This document shows, one piece after another, positions 25,301 to 33,800 of a stretch of 64,000 nucleotides of DNA (position 1 is its first letter; each line of letters begins with the position of its first letter). A program made the translations under genes and the position numbers. Below the pieces are notes generated by a model that did not search any database, was not told where the DNA came from, and worked only from the letters and a program-made list of their open reading frames with translations. Source of the DNA: Capitulum mitella (lineage: Eukaryota > Arthropoda > Thecostraca > Pollicipedomorpha > Pollicipedidae); assembly GCA_030062745.1 (NCBI GenBank), contig CP099844.1, positions 22,940,596 through 23,004,595 of the forward strand, given 5' to 3'.

Positions 25301-26334
25301 TAGTCTGGAGTCTCCGCCGCGTCCGCCACTGACTGCCCTCTCTCACGGGCGCCCTGCAGGAGCCAGCAGCGCGAGCTGAACGACATCCGGTTCGAGTACG
25401 AGTACGGCCTTGGACACGGCCGACAGCGTGGCGCAGGAGCTGGTGGCCGCCGGCCTGGTGGACGGCCGCGACCGCGTCGTCATCGCCGCCAAGCTGCAGG
25501 CCATCGTCGACGACCCGCAGCGCGTCACCACGCTCACCTTCCCGCTGGTGAGATGACCCGGCGGCTCCTCCTCCCCAGGCCCTCGGGAGAGAGTGGAGAA
25601 GTGGGAGCGGCAGTAAACCTGGTTTACTACCTCTCTCGCTGGTGTGTAGGTCGCTTGGGTGAGTGGGCCGTCGCCTGCCGTCTGCGTCTGCCTCAGAGGT
25701 CTCCATGCGTCATCTCAGCGCCACTGGTCAGGTGTGGCGCGTCACCACCCCGCTCGCACTGCCGAGGAGATGACACCCCTGGGCCCGCCGACGAGGGTGA
25801 TCGTTGTTCTTTTTATCCAAGGCATTAGGGGAGAGATATCGATTATCTCAACCCTGCTCTCGCCGTTGAATTTGCCCTTATACCTTGCCTCCCCCCAGTC
25901 GCCCATTGGGACTGTCCGTTGCATCGTTGTGTCCCCCGCTGTTTGTTTAGGACGTTTAACATGTGAACACATTGTTACGTTGTCACGGCTGCCCCTGTGT
26001 CGCTCCCCGGGCGATGAGCGGCTGTCCCTCGAGACGTCGTACGCACTCTCCCATGGTAGAGCACCACGGCCGCCAGGTTTTGCGGCGTGGTGCGCGTCGC
26101 TGGCCAGAGCCCCTGGGAAGCGTGTGAAGCCGCGCCGAGCGGGACGGTTTCGATGTCCGGGCGGCGCCTCCGGCTTGGGTGGCGGCCGCCGCCGTTGGGA
26201 CTGCGAGGCTGACCGGTGTTAACGGACTGCTCGCCCCGCAGACGGCCGGTTTCTGCGAGCCACACGAACGGGACGAGACGGCGCTCATGGGCTACGGCCA
26301 GCTGACCATCGACACGCCGGCCACCCCGCGCTAA
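16100..26334 (+). CDS. fray: OSR1/SPAK/frayed-family Ser/Thr kinase gene, 12 coding exons
   Basis: STE20-type kinase that, in known members, is activated by WNK kinases and phosphorylates cation-chloride cotransporters to control ion balance and cell volume. Join: 16134-16311, 20308-20420, 20678-20783, 21716-21860, 22057-22222, 22611-22733, 23309-23421, 23922-24036, 24451-24549, 24820-25046, 25360-25547, 26242-26334. The product is about 554 residues, against 527 for human OSR1. Kinase landmarks in order are YELGPVIG with a GATA glycine loop, Lys in [10 protein letters not shown] (about residue 82), HRDIKAGN, DFG (about 200-202), and [12 protein letters not shown], whose first Thr (about 221) matches the WNK site. 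The S-motif TPGSSGR (about 356-362) follows, then an Ala/Pro linker and the PF2/CCT domain that binds RFxV motifs. The summed exons are one base too long: exon 11 shifts frame near 25406-25410. First ATG is 16134; ATG 16239 has a good context and gives a length nearer OSR1. Seen: motifs and splice phases. Inferred: function by family. Confidence 0.93.
17401..17964 (-). pseudogene. LINE (CR1/Jockey-type) reverse-transcriptase C-terminal fragment
   Basis: The minus-strand frame contains [48 protein letters not shown] and [12 protein letters not shown]. This is the usual block after the RT catalytic core of CR1/Jockey LINEs. It lies in intron 1 of the kinase gene, antisense. It is incomplete and has no 3' end recognised. 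Confidence 0.8.
18100..18972 (+). mobile_element. TTAA-type element family A, copy 2 (5'-truncated), inside the LINE relic
   Basis: Matches 945-1750 closely: CAATCTACACAATT, GCTTTATTCGCGAGA, CCTGTTTATTTCC, CATTGACCCGGAAA. It ends with AGGGGGGCCGAT...CCCAATCGGCGGCGGGATAA. It sits between the two halves of the LINE RT and probably inserted into it. Confidence 0.75.
19082..19610 (-). pseudogene. LINE (CR1/Jockey-type) reverse-transcriptase N-terminal fragment, frameshifted
   Basis: Two overlapping minus frames give [40 protein letters not shown], then in the other frame [40 protein letters not shown] and [14 protein letters not shown]. These are RT motifs 0-3. The shift near 19310-19400 and the missing core show it is dead. 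It is the upstream half of the copy at 17401-17964. Confidence 0.85.
20308..20420 (+). CDS. fray: frayed-like kinase exon 2 (glycine loop and catalytic Lys)
   Basis: The acceptor TGCTCCAG is followed by [10 protein letters not shown] and [10 protein letters not shown], then TSMDELL. The phase 1 entry completes the split Gly codon from exon 1. The donor is GTAAGT at 20421. This exon carries the ATP-anchoring lysine. Confidence 0.95.
20678..20783 (+). CDS. fray: frayed-like kinase exon 3 (alpha-C helix)
   Basis: The acceptor TTTCCAG is followed by [20 protein letters not shown] and then [11 protein letters not shown], as in OSR1. The donor is GTAAGTG at 20784, phase 1. Confidence 0.95.
21230..21340 (-). 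pseudogene. possible small LINE RT remnant
   Basis: A minus frame reads [14 protein letters not shown], resembling the block 'LGV-LD--L-F--HI' near the end of CR1/Jockey reverse transcriptases. It is short and decayed, in kinase intron 3. Confidence 0.3.
21716..21860 (+). CDS. fray: frayed-like kinase exon 4 (ends in the HRD motif)
   Basis: The acceptor CTTTCAG is followed by [11 protein letters not shown] and [12 protein letters not shown]. The Arg of HRD is split across the junction (phase 2). The donor is GTAACC at 21861. Confidence 0.95.
22057..22222 (+). CDS. fray: frayed-like kinase exon 5 (catalytic and activation loops)
   Basis: It opens with RDIKAGN and continues through [12 protein letters not shown] to [16 protein letters not shown]. 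The Thr beginning TFVGTP corresponds to the WNK-phosphorylated T185 of human OSR1. The donor is GTGAGC at 22223, phase 0. Confidence 0.96.
22611..22733 (+). CDS. fray: frayed-like kinase exon 6
   Basis: The acceptor TTTCCCAG precedes [16 protein letters not shown] and [17 protein letters not shown], subdomains IX-X of the kinase. The donor is GTAAGA at 22734, phase 0. Confidence 0.96.
23309..23421 (+). CDS. fray: frayed-like kinase exon 7
   Basis: The acceptor GCCGCAG precedes NDPPGIDS and [14 protein letters not shown]. The final Arg codon is split (phase 2) at donor GTGAGG (23422), directly before a minisatellite in the intron. Confidence 0.95.
23455..23592 (+). repeat. minisatellite of GAGCCC(A/G) units in kinase intron 7
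   Basis: About 20 imperfect 6-7 base units of AGAGCCC/GGAGCCC. All frames on both strands stay open through it, giving long but meaningless ORFs. Confidence 0.92.
23922..24036 (+). CDS. fray: frayed-like kinase exon 8 (end of the kinase domain)
   Basis: The acceptor CTTCACAG is followed by [20 protein letters not shown], the usual end of the kinase domain. The proposed donor GTCGGT (24037) is weak but keeps the frame (phase 0) into exon 9. Confidence 0.88.
24451..24549 (+). CDS. fray: frayed-like kinase exon 9 (S-motif)
   Basis: The acceptor CTCTGCAG precedes [18 protein letters not shown] and an acidic/serine tail. This is the regulatory S-motif, whose first Ser matches S325 of human OSR1. 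The donor is GTGAGT at 24550, phase 0. Confidence 0.95.
24820..25046 (+). CDS. fray: frayed-like kinase exon 10 (Ala/Pro linker, start of the CCT domain)
   Basis: The acceptor GTACCGCAG leads into a roughly 55-residue Ala/Pro-rich stretch of very high GC, then [10 protein letters not shown], the first strand of the PF2/CCT docking domain (ISLVLRLR in OSR1). The donor is GTCAGC (25047), phase 2. Confidence 0.9.
25360..25547 (+). CDS. fray: frayed-like kinase exon 11 (CCT domain, apparent 1-base frameshift)
   Basis: After the acceptor CCCTGCAG the frame reads [16 protein letters not shown] to 25408. Homology then continues in the next frame from 25410 with [20 protein letters not shown] and ends in TLTFPL at donor GTGAGA (25548). 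One extra base lies in 25406-25410. No stop is needed to explain it; removing one base gives a full CCT-domain match. It is either an assembly indel or a real disruption. Confidence 0.9.
26242..26334 (+). CDS. fray: frayed-like kinase exon 12 (C terminus, stop TAA)
   Basis: The acceptor CGCCCCGCAG precedes [20 protein letters not shown] and LTID, matching the last strand of the OSR1/SPAK CCT domain. It adds a short TPATPR tail and ends at TAA 26332-26334. Confidence 0.93.
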   Translation, partial: TAGFCEPHERDETALMGYGQLTIDTPATPR

Positions 26335-28077
26335 TGCGTCGGAGTGCCATCTGGCGCCCGTGCCCCGAAGCTGAACTTGCCTCGCTCTCATAGATGGCAC
26401 TGGCGCAGTGAACGGGCATTAGTCACGCTGCCATGCCATAAAGCCAGGGAACGAACTAGGAACTTGTAGGAAAATGAATTTGTTTTTGCCTGATTTTCAA
26501 AATCCCCTACATCGTGTATGCCTATTTGCACCTCCGCGTGCTGGTATGTCTTGGAGTGGATCGGTTTTTGGCGAGATTGAACTTGGCGTGGCGCTGTGAG
26601 ACGCCGTCGTGAGTTGCCATGGTTTCAGGAGAGTCTGGTACGTTGGAGGCTCATGCCATTTCGCCACGTCTGTCTGTGCAGCCGCGGTCGAGACGTGCAA
26701 TGGGGTCTTGTTTTTAGTGAGTCGAATGTGGAGAAGGTGGCCTAACCTGTGCAGGCCATTGCCCTGTGTCAGTAGATCGTATTGTGTGGATTTTGCCTGA
26801 AGGCGATTTGTTTTGATTGCTCCTGGGCAATAACTGGTGTAATTAGTCGCTTTAGAAGCCATGGTCTTGCTTTCTGACAATTTGCTAAGCGTCGCGTGTC
26901 TGGCTTGGTGTCTCGAAACTTGTACCGAGCTGAACACTTCTTCCTGGTTTTGGGTCCTATACGCTCTTTGGGAAATCGTGGCCTGCTTGTGGATGACGGT
27001 AGCATATATTCTCCAGCAGTTTTCACTCCAAGGTCGATATTGAACTGTTGGGATCTGGGATTTGTCAGGGCTGCAATCGGATAAATTTTCTGCGACCACC
27101 TTGATCTCTCCCTTTGTGGATTATTCAGTCGTCCCCTCCCCCGCCGCAAAAAACAATCCTCTCACGCTTAGTTCGGACTGTTAAGTCTGAGAGCAGCGTG
27201 GAGCTCAGTTCGTCCTCAGTTATCTGCTACCTCCGACTAAGCCCGCCAGTGTCTGACGCAAGAACCTTGGTTCACCGGCAGACAGGAACTTGTAACGAGC
27301 AACGTAACGAGCAGCACAGCGCCTTTGTATCGCTTTGCGCTCTGGCGAGCTTATGGCGTTGCTTGCTGGGCGTCGGCGGCGGGTCGCGGCCGCGGGCTAC
27401 TCGCTTTACTCGCCCTCTGCACCCCGGCCAGTCTGATGTCCCGTGACGGCCTCCCGGCGGTCTCGAGGCCAGCCCGTGCGAGTCCCCGTCCCCCCCCCCT
27501 CTTCCCAGCCGGCGGCCTGCGACATGGGGTCGGGAAGGTGGGCCCTGTGGTCCCCCGGCCGGAACCCTAAGACACAGACCCAGGGGCGGTGAGTCCGTCC
27601 GCGTCCACTGCGCGGTGTGCGGGGATGGCGCGTTGGGGCGGGGTAGAAAGGCTGAGCGGTTGTAATCCACCGTATGCGGCTTCCGAGAACCAATGCATCG
27701 TCTGAGTCAAGCTCTGCACTTTCCTTTACCGCATGTTGTTATCCTCAGTGTCTCGTGGCTTATTTTTGTCTGGTTTCGTGCATTCGGAAATGCCGGAAGC
27801 GGAAATGTGATCGGTCGTTTCCAAATACACAGCAGTTCCTAGAATGCAAACGTTTTTTTTCGAGAGCTTGGTGAAATACACATGGCCACCTGCCGGTTAA
27901 CAAGGAATTGAGTAACTGTTTCCATTACGTCACGCATTTGCACCGTGGTTGGTTCCTTTCATGTGTGCGATCTGGGTCTGTTACGTATCTGCATATCTCC
28001 TAGGACACAGCACCGCTATGATTGGTAAACTTTCGACGAGTAAAATCATGAGTCAGTCCTGTTACTGCTCTCTTCAG
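26335..28077. other. 3' region of the kinase gene and intergenic DNA
   Basis: Probably includes the kinase 3' UTR. A GC-rich patch lies at 27340-27640. A 200-codon minus ORF (26497-27099) has no recognisable motif. Confidence 0.4.
26437..26442 (+). terminator. possible variant poly(A) signal of the frayed-like gene
   Basis: CATAAA lies 103 bases after the stop codon. No canonical AATAAA was seen in the next 2 kb, until 28560 inside a transposon. Weak evidence. Confidence 0.2.
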
Positions 28078-29192
28078 TTACCCTATTTACATGGGCAGCC
28101 GAAATCCGGATGGACCATGCGGTCGGCTCAGAGTCGCGTTTAGTGTCCCAAGTAAACGCATGTAAGCCGTTCGGTAAATTCGAATCACGCGCCGACTGAA
28201 ATCCTCTCCCGAAGAAGGATTATCCCTTCAGGAAGGGATTTTATTTGGACTGAGCTGAGGTAAAAGACTACTAAAAAGATATGTATGCATTACTGCATTA
28301 CTATCATCCTGATATTTTACCATTCCAGGAAAGCATCTTTTTCGATGTTTGAGAGAGTTGCTAATAATGTTTTTCTGTACTGCTTCCACACCACGTTTTT
28401 GCTTTTCTACCCCTTTGTACGGCGCGTTTTCTCGTTTGATCAGCTGTTTGGGGGTGTTGGTACATGCGAGAAGATTGCGGGAAGTTCAAGGTCAGGGCGG
28501 CGGGTGCATATGAAACAAAAAGCGGAATGGAAGCTCAAGACAGACCCACCAAAGAGAAGAATAAAGACTGGGAAGAAGAAGAGATAACTACAATTCCCGA
28601 GATGATCCAAGACTTGCAGATTTTTAAAGCTCTGGATGGGAAACGCCATAGGAATGCCCACGTGAGTGCAGTCTGGAAACGTATCTGGAAAAGTATTTTA
28701 AGACAGATTATTGTGGGAGTATGAACCACAGAGTTCATGCACGTCTGTGATATTATGAGCATCGCAAGTTAGGGACATCTGGATAATTTCAGCTACGAGC
28801 TGAACTTCAACTGCATTGTTTTTTTCAATTAACAGAACTTGAATCAGAAATTGAAATGATGCTTGAGCCCATTGTGGTAAATTGCATCCAACTTTGTTTT
28901 TACTTGTAACTTTCTAACTACTAACTACTAACTTTCTCCGTCAATCGCCTGAACGCTACATGCGCCGTGGGCTGGGCAATGTATTAGTTTGTTTCAGGTT
29001 TGTCATAAGTGCGCCATTTTTGCAGATAATCCGTTTCTCGATCCGGATTTCCGAGGCCACGACTCTTCGCGATTAAGCCGACGTCAAACCGCTTTCGCCC
29101 ATGTAAACGCACTACGACGGAAGGATTACAGTCGCATTACCCGATCCTTTCATTATTCGGATTTTCTCCGGCTGCCCATGTAAACTGGGTAA
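28078..29192. mobile_element. PIF/Harbinger-like element with Myb/SANT-like fragment
   Basis: The ends are inverted repeats: TTACCCTATTTACATGGGCA at 28078 and, read inverted, TTACCCAGTTTACATGGGCA ending at 29192. They are followed by related GCCG-AAATCC blocks. Terminal TTA/TAA fits the 3-bp TWA target of PIF/Harbinger. The interior encodes a Myb/SANT-like domain, a protein type those elements carry. No DDE transposase was found. Confidence 0.6.
28464..28724 (+). pseudogene. Myb/SANT-like DNA-binding domain fragment
   Basis: The frame includes NKDWEEEEITTIPEMIQDLQ, FKALDGKRHRNAHVSAVWKR. The pattern W--EE, then a helix, L-G--RN-HV resembles the Myb/SANT-like domains of Harbinger accessory proteins. 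A GTGAGT after ...NAH (28662) could be a donor; otherwise TGA stops it at 28722-28724. Domain assignment is by eye. Confidence 0.5.
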
Positions 29193-29769
29193 GTGTGGCT
29201 GAAGTTAGCTCCGTAATCGAAAGTTGAACGACGCCACCGAAACGCGTGAATTTGCCATACATTGCCTGCCTGCCTTGCCTGCCCGACAGCAAGGCTGGGT
29301 TTTTGGCAGGCACTGGGTTCGGGTCCCAGAACGGGCACTTGTATTGGGCCCGAGACAGCGTCCGAACCCGCCGCAGGACTACACCATCAGTGCTCTCGTG
29401 GCGGATCATCGGCCGCGCAACTAGCTGCCCCTTTAGCGTGGTCAATGTTACTCGCTTCAACACGCTGCCAGCGCGGTGGAACGGGTTGTTTGGAAAACGA
29501 CGCCTCAGCGGGGGGATTGAAATTGTTCTCCAAACGTGATGCTGTCACGGTCTGAGCCACCCGGTTGCCTGAATTCGTCTCGTCAGATCCGTTTCCTGCG
29601 TCGTAGACCTGTCGGGCCAAATGGGATGCGCCCGTGTGGGCGGCTTGCCACGTCCCCGGAGTGCCTGGTTTCCGTTGAACACGGTTGTCACAAGTCGCGA
29701 CATGCGGCGCCCGTGGCGCGGCTATGAAATGTCAGAGGCCTGGCGCTCGGGGGATAACCGGCGGCGTCA
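29193..29769. other. no recognisable gene
   Basis: Intergenic; overlapping ORFs on both strands lack motifs. Confidence 0.4.
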
Positions 29770-29775
29770 GCGGGT

Positions 29776-30112
29776 CAGAGTTCACTGCGCCGCGGGCCCT
29801 GCAGCCGGACACTGGGGCGTCGCGGGCCCCGGAGGGAGATGCTGGGCGGATACGTGGACGCCGCGGGCCCTGCAGACGAATACTGGGGTGTCATGGGCCC
29901 CGGAGGGAGGTGCTGAGCGGATACGTGGGCGCCGCGGGCCCTGCAGGCAGACACTGGGCGTCGTGGGTCCCGGAGGGAGGTGCTGAGCGGATACGTGGGC
30001 GCCGCGGGCCCTGCAAGCGGATACTGGGGCGTCGTTGGCCCCGACGGGGGATGCTGGGAGGATACGTGGACGCTGCGGGCTCTGAAGGTGGGTATTGGGC
30101 GGATACTGGGGC
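29776..30112 (+). repeat. 70-71-bp minisatellite, about 4.5 copies
   Basis: GGATACGTGG starts at 29848, 29919, 29989 and 30060. Each unit also has CGCCGCGGGCCCTGCA and CCCCGGAGGGAG. Small ORFs run through it because 71-base units shift frame. Confidence 0.93.
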
Positions 30113-30816
30113 ACCTTTGGTCTCATCTCATGATCATTATTTTTTCTGCCTTGAAGCCATCCCAAGTTGGAGGTGTGATCACGACACCAGGTGTCATATA
30201 ACGTCGTTTTCAGCCGTGATAATATTTGCGGTTCAGAGGGTTTTGATCAAGGCCGTCAGACTAAAATGATAAGAACGATTGGGCAATCTTCGTGAATTTG
30301 TAAACGTCCTGCGGCACATTCCATAAACCAAGACGATCCGATCCGGCTGAGCCGACCAAGACGATATGACCCGATGATACAGTACGATGGGAATACTATT
30401 GCCCACCCTAGTCTCGTGTGGAAACCACTTTTGGCAATTCGTGATAACGGCCCTGCCATTCCAAGCGAAGCCACAGCATCAGCATGCTTACGATGTCGCC
30501 GTCGTTGCCCTGACAGCCTCCTTCCCGTTCCGAGTCGGGAGCAGAACCGAGAGAAGGTGAATTCAAGTCAAACATGCATGGCGACACCTACGACGGGATA
30601 AAGGTCATATGGCATGAGCCTTTCGGAGAAGAGGTCGCCTCGGAAATGGCTGTCCTTCGGGAGGCTGGGCAGCGGCATCCCAGATAGGGAGTTTCAATGG
30701 AAGCGGCGCCCCTGGGAGAAAGCGTCGACGACGGCGGCCGCTCGGCGAACCGGAGAAACGACGCCACAGGCCGGATCTTGAGCACACACAAACTTGGGCG
30801 ACACAAATCACGTCTG
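30113..30816. other. no recognisable gene
   Basis: Intergenic DNA beyond the receptor poly(A) signal; nothing supported. Confidence 0.4.
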
Positions 30817-30822
30817 TTTATT
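30817..30822 (-). terminator. poly(A) signal of the PDF-receptor-like gene
   Basis: AATAAA on the minus strand, 524 bases beyond the receptor stop codon. This gives a 3' UTR of a little over 500 nt. Confidence 0.55.
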
Positions 30823-33800
30823 AGTACAAAATAAATCTTTGGTCCGTTCCAAGCTAAGCATTTGCGGTCGCGGCCTTGACACGTCTATACTTACAATACC
30901 TTGCCACCGTACTCGCGACCATTTCCCGACGCGGGTCTCAACCGCTTCTGTCTGAAACTTTCCGCGAGCCGGCGGACCGGAACCAGGTGCGCCTAAGCTG
31001 TTTACCCGGCTCTCCTCCCACTGCGGTCCGTGCACATGCATGGAGAGAGAGAGACAAACATTAAGGGTAACACATCAAACAATTGACACCTATTTCAAGC
31101 TATGACGGAGAGTCAGGCGACGCCTTCGGCTGATCGTCGGCCTCCACGTAACCACTCCCCCGATCGTCCGTCGCGGCCGGCGACGCTCGCGGCGGCCGCG
31201 ATCCGCACCGTCGACTAGCGTCGACCTCCATCCGCCGCCGTCCGCGCTCGGCCGACGACCGACGCGCCGGCGGCCGCGGCGGCGGCCGGCCGAGCGTGCC
31301 GGCGGCGTGACGTCACACGGACAGCTCCTGGACGTCGAGCGGGGGTCATAAGAAGGTGCCGTTGGCGCCGGACTTGGCGGCACCGGGCCGCGCCGCCTCG
31401 ACCGTGACCGAGGCGCGGCCGCGCTCGCGGCCCAGGGTGATCTGCGAGTCGAGCGATGACCGCAGCCGGCCGGCCAGTGCCGACTCGCGGCGAGCCAGCT
31501 CCAGCAGCGACGGGTTGTCGAAGAGCGAGGTGGAGCGCGTGGAGCGGCGCCGGTCGCCGCGGCGCGCCGCCATCTTCAGCCGCCAGAAGTGGCGCAGCGT
31601 GTTCTTCACCTGCGGCCAGACCAGGTCACGGGTCAGACGCGCCGGGCGGGACGGTCGGGCCACGCGGCGGGCGTCCCCGGCCGGGTCTGTCAGGGACGGG
31701 TGACTGCCTGTCCCGGCTTTGCGGTCTCAGACTGACTCTCTGTTCAGACTGTGTCTCCCTGGCTGGACGGTCTGGTGCGTCTGGTCATACGGCCTCGCTG
31801 ATCAGTCTGTCTGGTCACTCAGTCCCAATGATCAGTCCGTCTGATCAGATGGTCCTACTGATCAGTTTGTCTGGCCAGACGATTTCATTGATTATTATGT
31901 CTGACCGTTTCGCTGATCAGTTTGTCTGATCAGACGGCATGGTCCGTCCAGGTCGGACGGTCTCGCTCATCACTCTGCCTGGCCAGACGGTTTCGCCGCT
32001 CAGTGGGAGTGAGTGATCAGACGGTATGTTCTGTCTGGTCAGACGGTTTCGCTGAACAGCCGGCGTGGCCAGACGGTCTCGCCGATCAGCGGGTGTGATC
32101 AGACGGCCGCAGACAGAGCGGCGCCGGTGAATCAGCGCCATGTTTGCACATTCCGATGAACGCACGGCTGGCGGCGCGTCGGCGCCGGCCGACGGCCGAA
32201 CCGCAGCCGCATTTGGCTGTACGCCACGCCGCGTCGGCGGCAGAAGGCGCGACAGGCGCCCGGGCCAGCCCAACCGGTCGAATCTGGGAGCTGCCGTCAG
32301 ATTTCCGATTCTAGACCGGCCGGACTGGTAAGCGTCTGCCGCGGGCAGCCGGGTAACAGATTGACCAGCGCGGTTAATGGGTTGGCGTGCTTCAGGAAAC
32401 AGGCGCGAGTCATGTTTTATTCTTACTCTGTTCCATATCAAGGACTCCAGAGCAGCTTCATGAGCACAAGACACCCGAAAAGACCAAAAGTGTTTTAACA
32501 TCATAAAATCTCAAAACTGCTCACGGCTTCAGACCATCTCAGGTCAGGCCAATAGCCAGGGTACAGATCAGCAAAATGCCTGTGGCTGTGCCTGTGTCCC
32601 AAAAAGTGGGACGCATTACGAGCGAAGCCTCTTTCGTTGCTTCTGGCATCGTGTTTATCCTTCTGGCATTCCGCAACGGAAAAGAGCATTTATCACTCCA
32701 CTTCAGAATTTTGCATCCGGAGGATCAGAACTTTAAATGCCATGCGCGCCCATGGTACTGTTCGCTGCCATTACTGAACGGTTCAAAACCATCCGTAAAA
32801 ATAAGGTCTAAGAACGAAAACATTACTACCAGAATAGTTATGTAAAAGGAGCAGCTTACGGGCCCGCGCATTGCAAATTTAAATGCATGAAATTGAAAGA
32901 ACTGAGCTATCTTCTAGTAATAACGTGATGATTTGGCGTCGAGCGGTTGGAAAGCTATTAGCCTCCAGAAAGCGTTATGGCCAGCCCGGACCGGGTCAGG
33001 CCCGCCGCTCTGTTTCATTTTTTTCTGTTAGTTGAAATAAGACTCACTCGACCTTCGGCATCACTCGTATCAACATTAATTTACAACAGTAATAAAGACG
33101 AATTGACGCCGGGCGGTCGTTTTGCGATTTACATTACTGATGATATGTCAACGAAAATAAAATGTTCCTAGCAACAACTGATTAAGGTCATTAAAGTCAT
33201 ATCAGCTCACATATGACCCGATTTTCCGATTTACGGACTATCACAGCCTGAGATTGTCTCGGGCTGCGGGTGCCAGATCCAAGTCGTCTGATCACGAAAA
33301 TCATCTCAATATGCCAGTGCGTAATACAGGAAGGGACACAGGAAGAATCTGTTACTCTATGTTCGATGAAGTCAGCTTAGGTGAGAAGAGATGACATAAA
33401 AAATCGCAGGTATAGAACCCAGAATGGCGACTGGTTTATTGACAACGAGCCAAAGGGCCTCCAAACGTGAAGACGTTTGGTGTTTTGAAAAGACGTGAAG
33501 AGAACGACGCTTTCAAGACATGAAAATGCACCCATGACGACGAGATGTAAGCGCTGACCTAGCCGCCTCTCACCTACGATTCAGTCATAGGATATGACGC
33601 AGTCATAGAAGGTCAATCAACGTCAGATGATGAATGTGAAGTCCTTAACAAATGAGGCATTAAATACTGAGGACACAGATAATGAGGGCATTTGTGCCGT
33701 GCCCCTGCAACCGCATTTCCAATAGAGGTCAGAGGCCTTCAGACCCTTGAGAAACACGACAGGAGGGACTACAGACCCTTTTGACTGCGCCACTGTCAAG

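Noticed and set aside
26497..27099. 200-codon minus ORF
   Set aside because: No domain, no start context or neighbours; lies in the probable 3' UTR of the kinase gene.
29621..30269. Overlapping ORFs of 100-194 codons
   Set aside because: They are translations of the 70-71-bp minisatellite.
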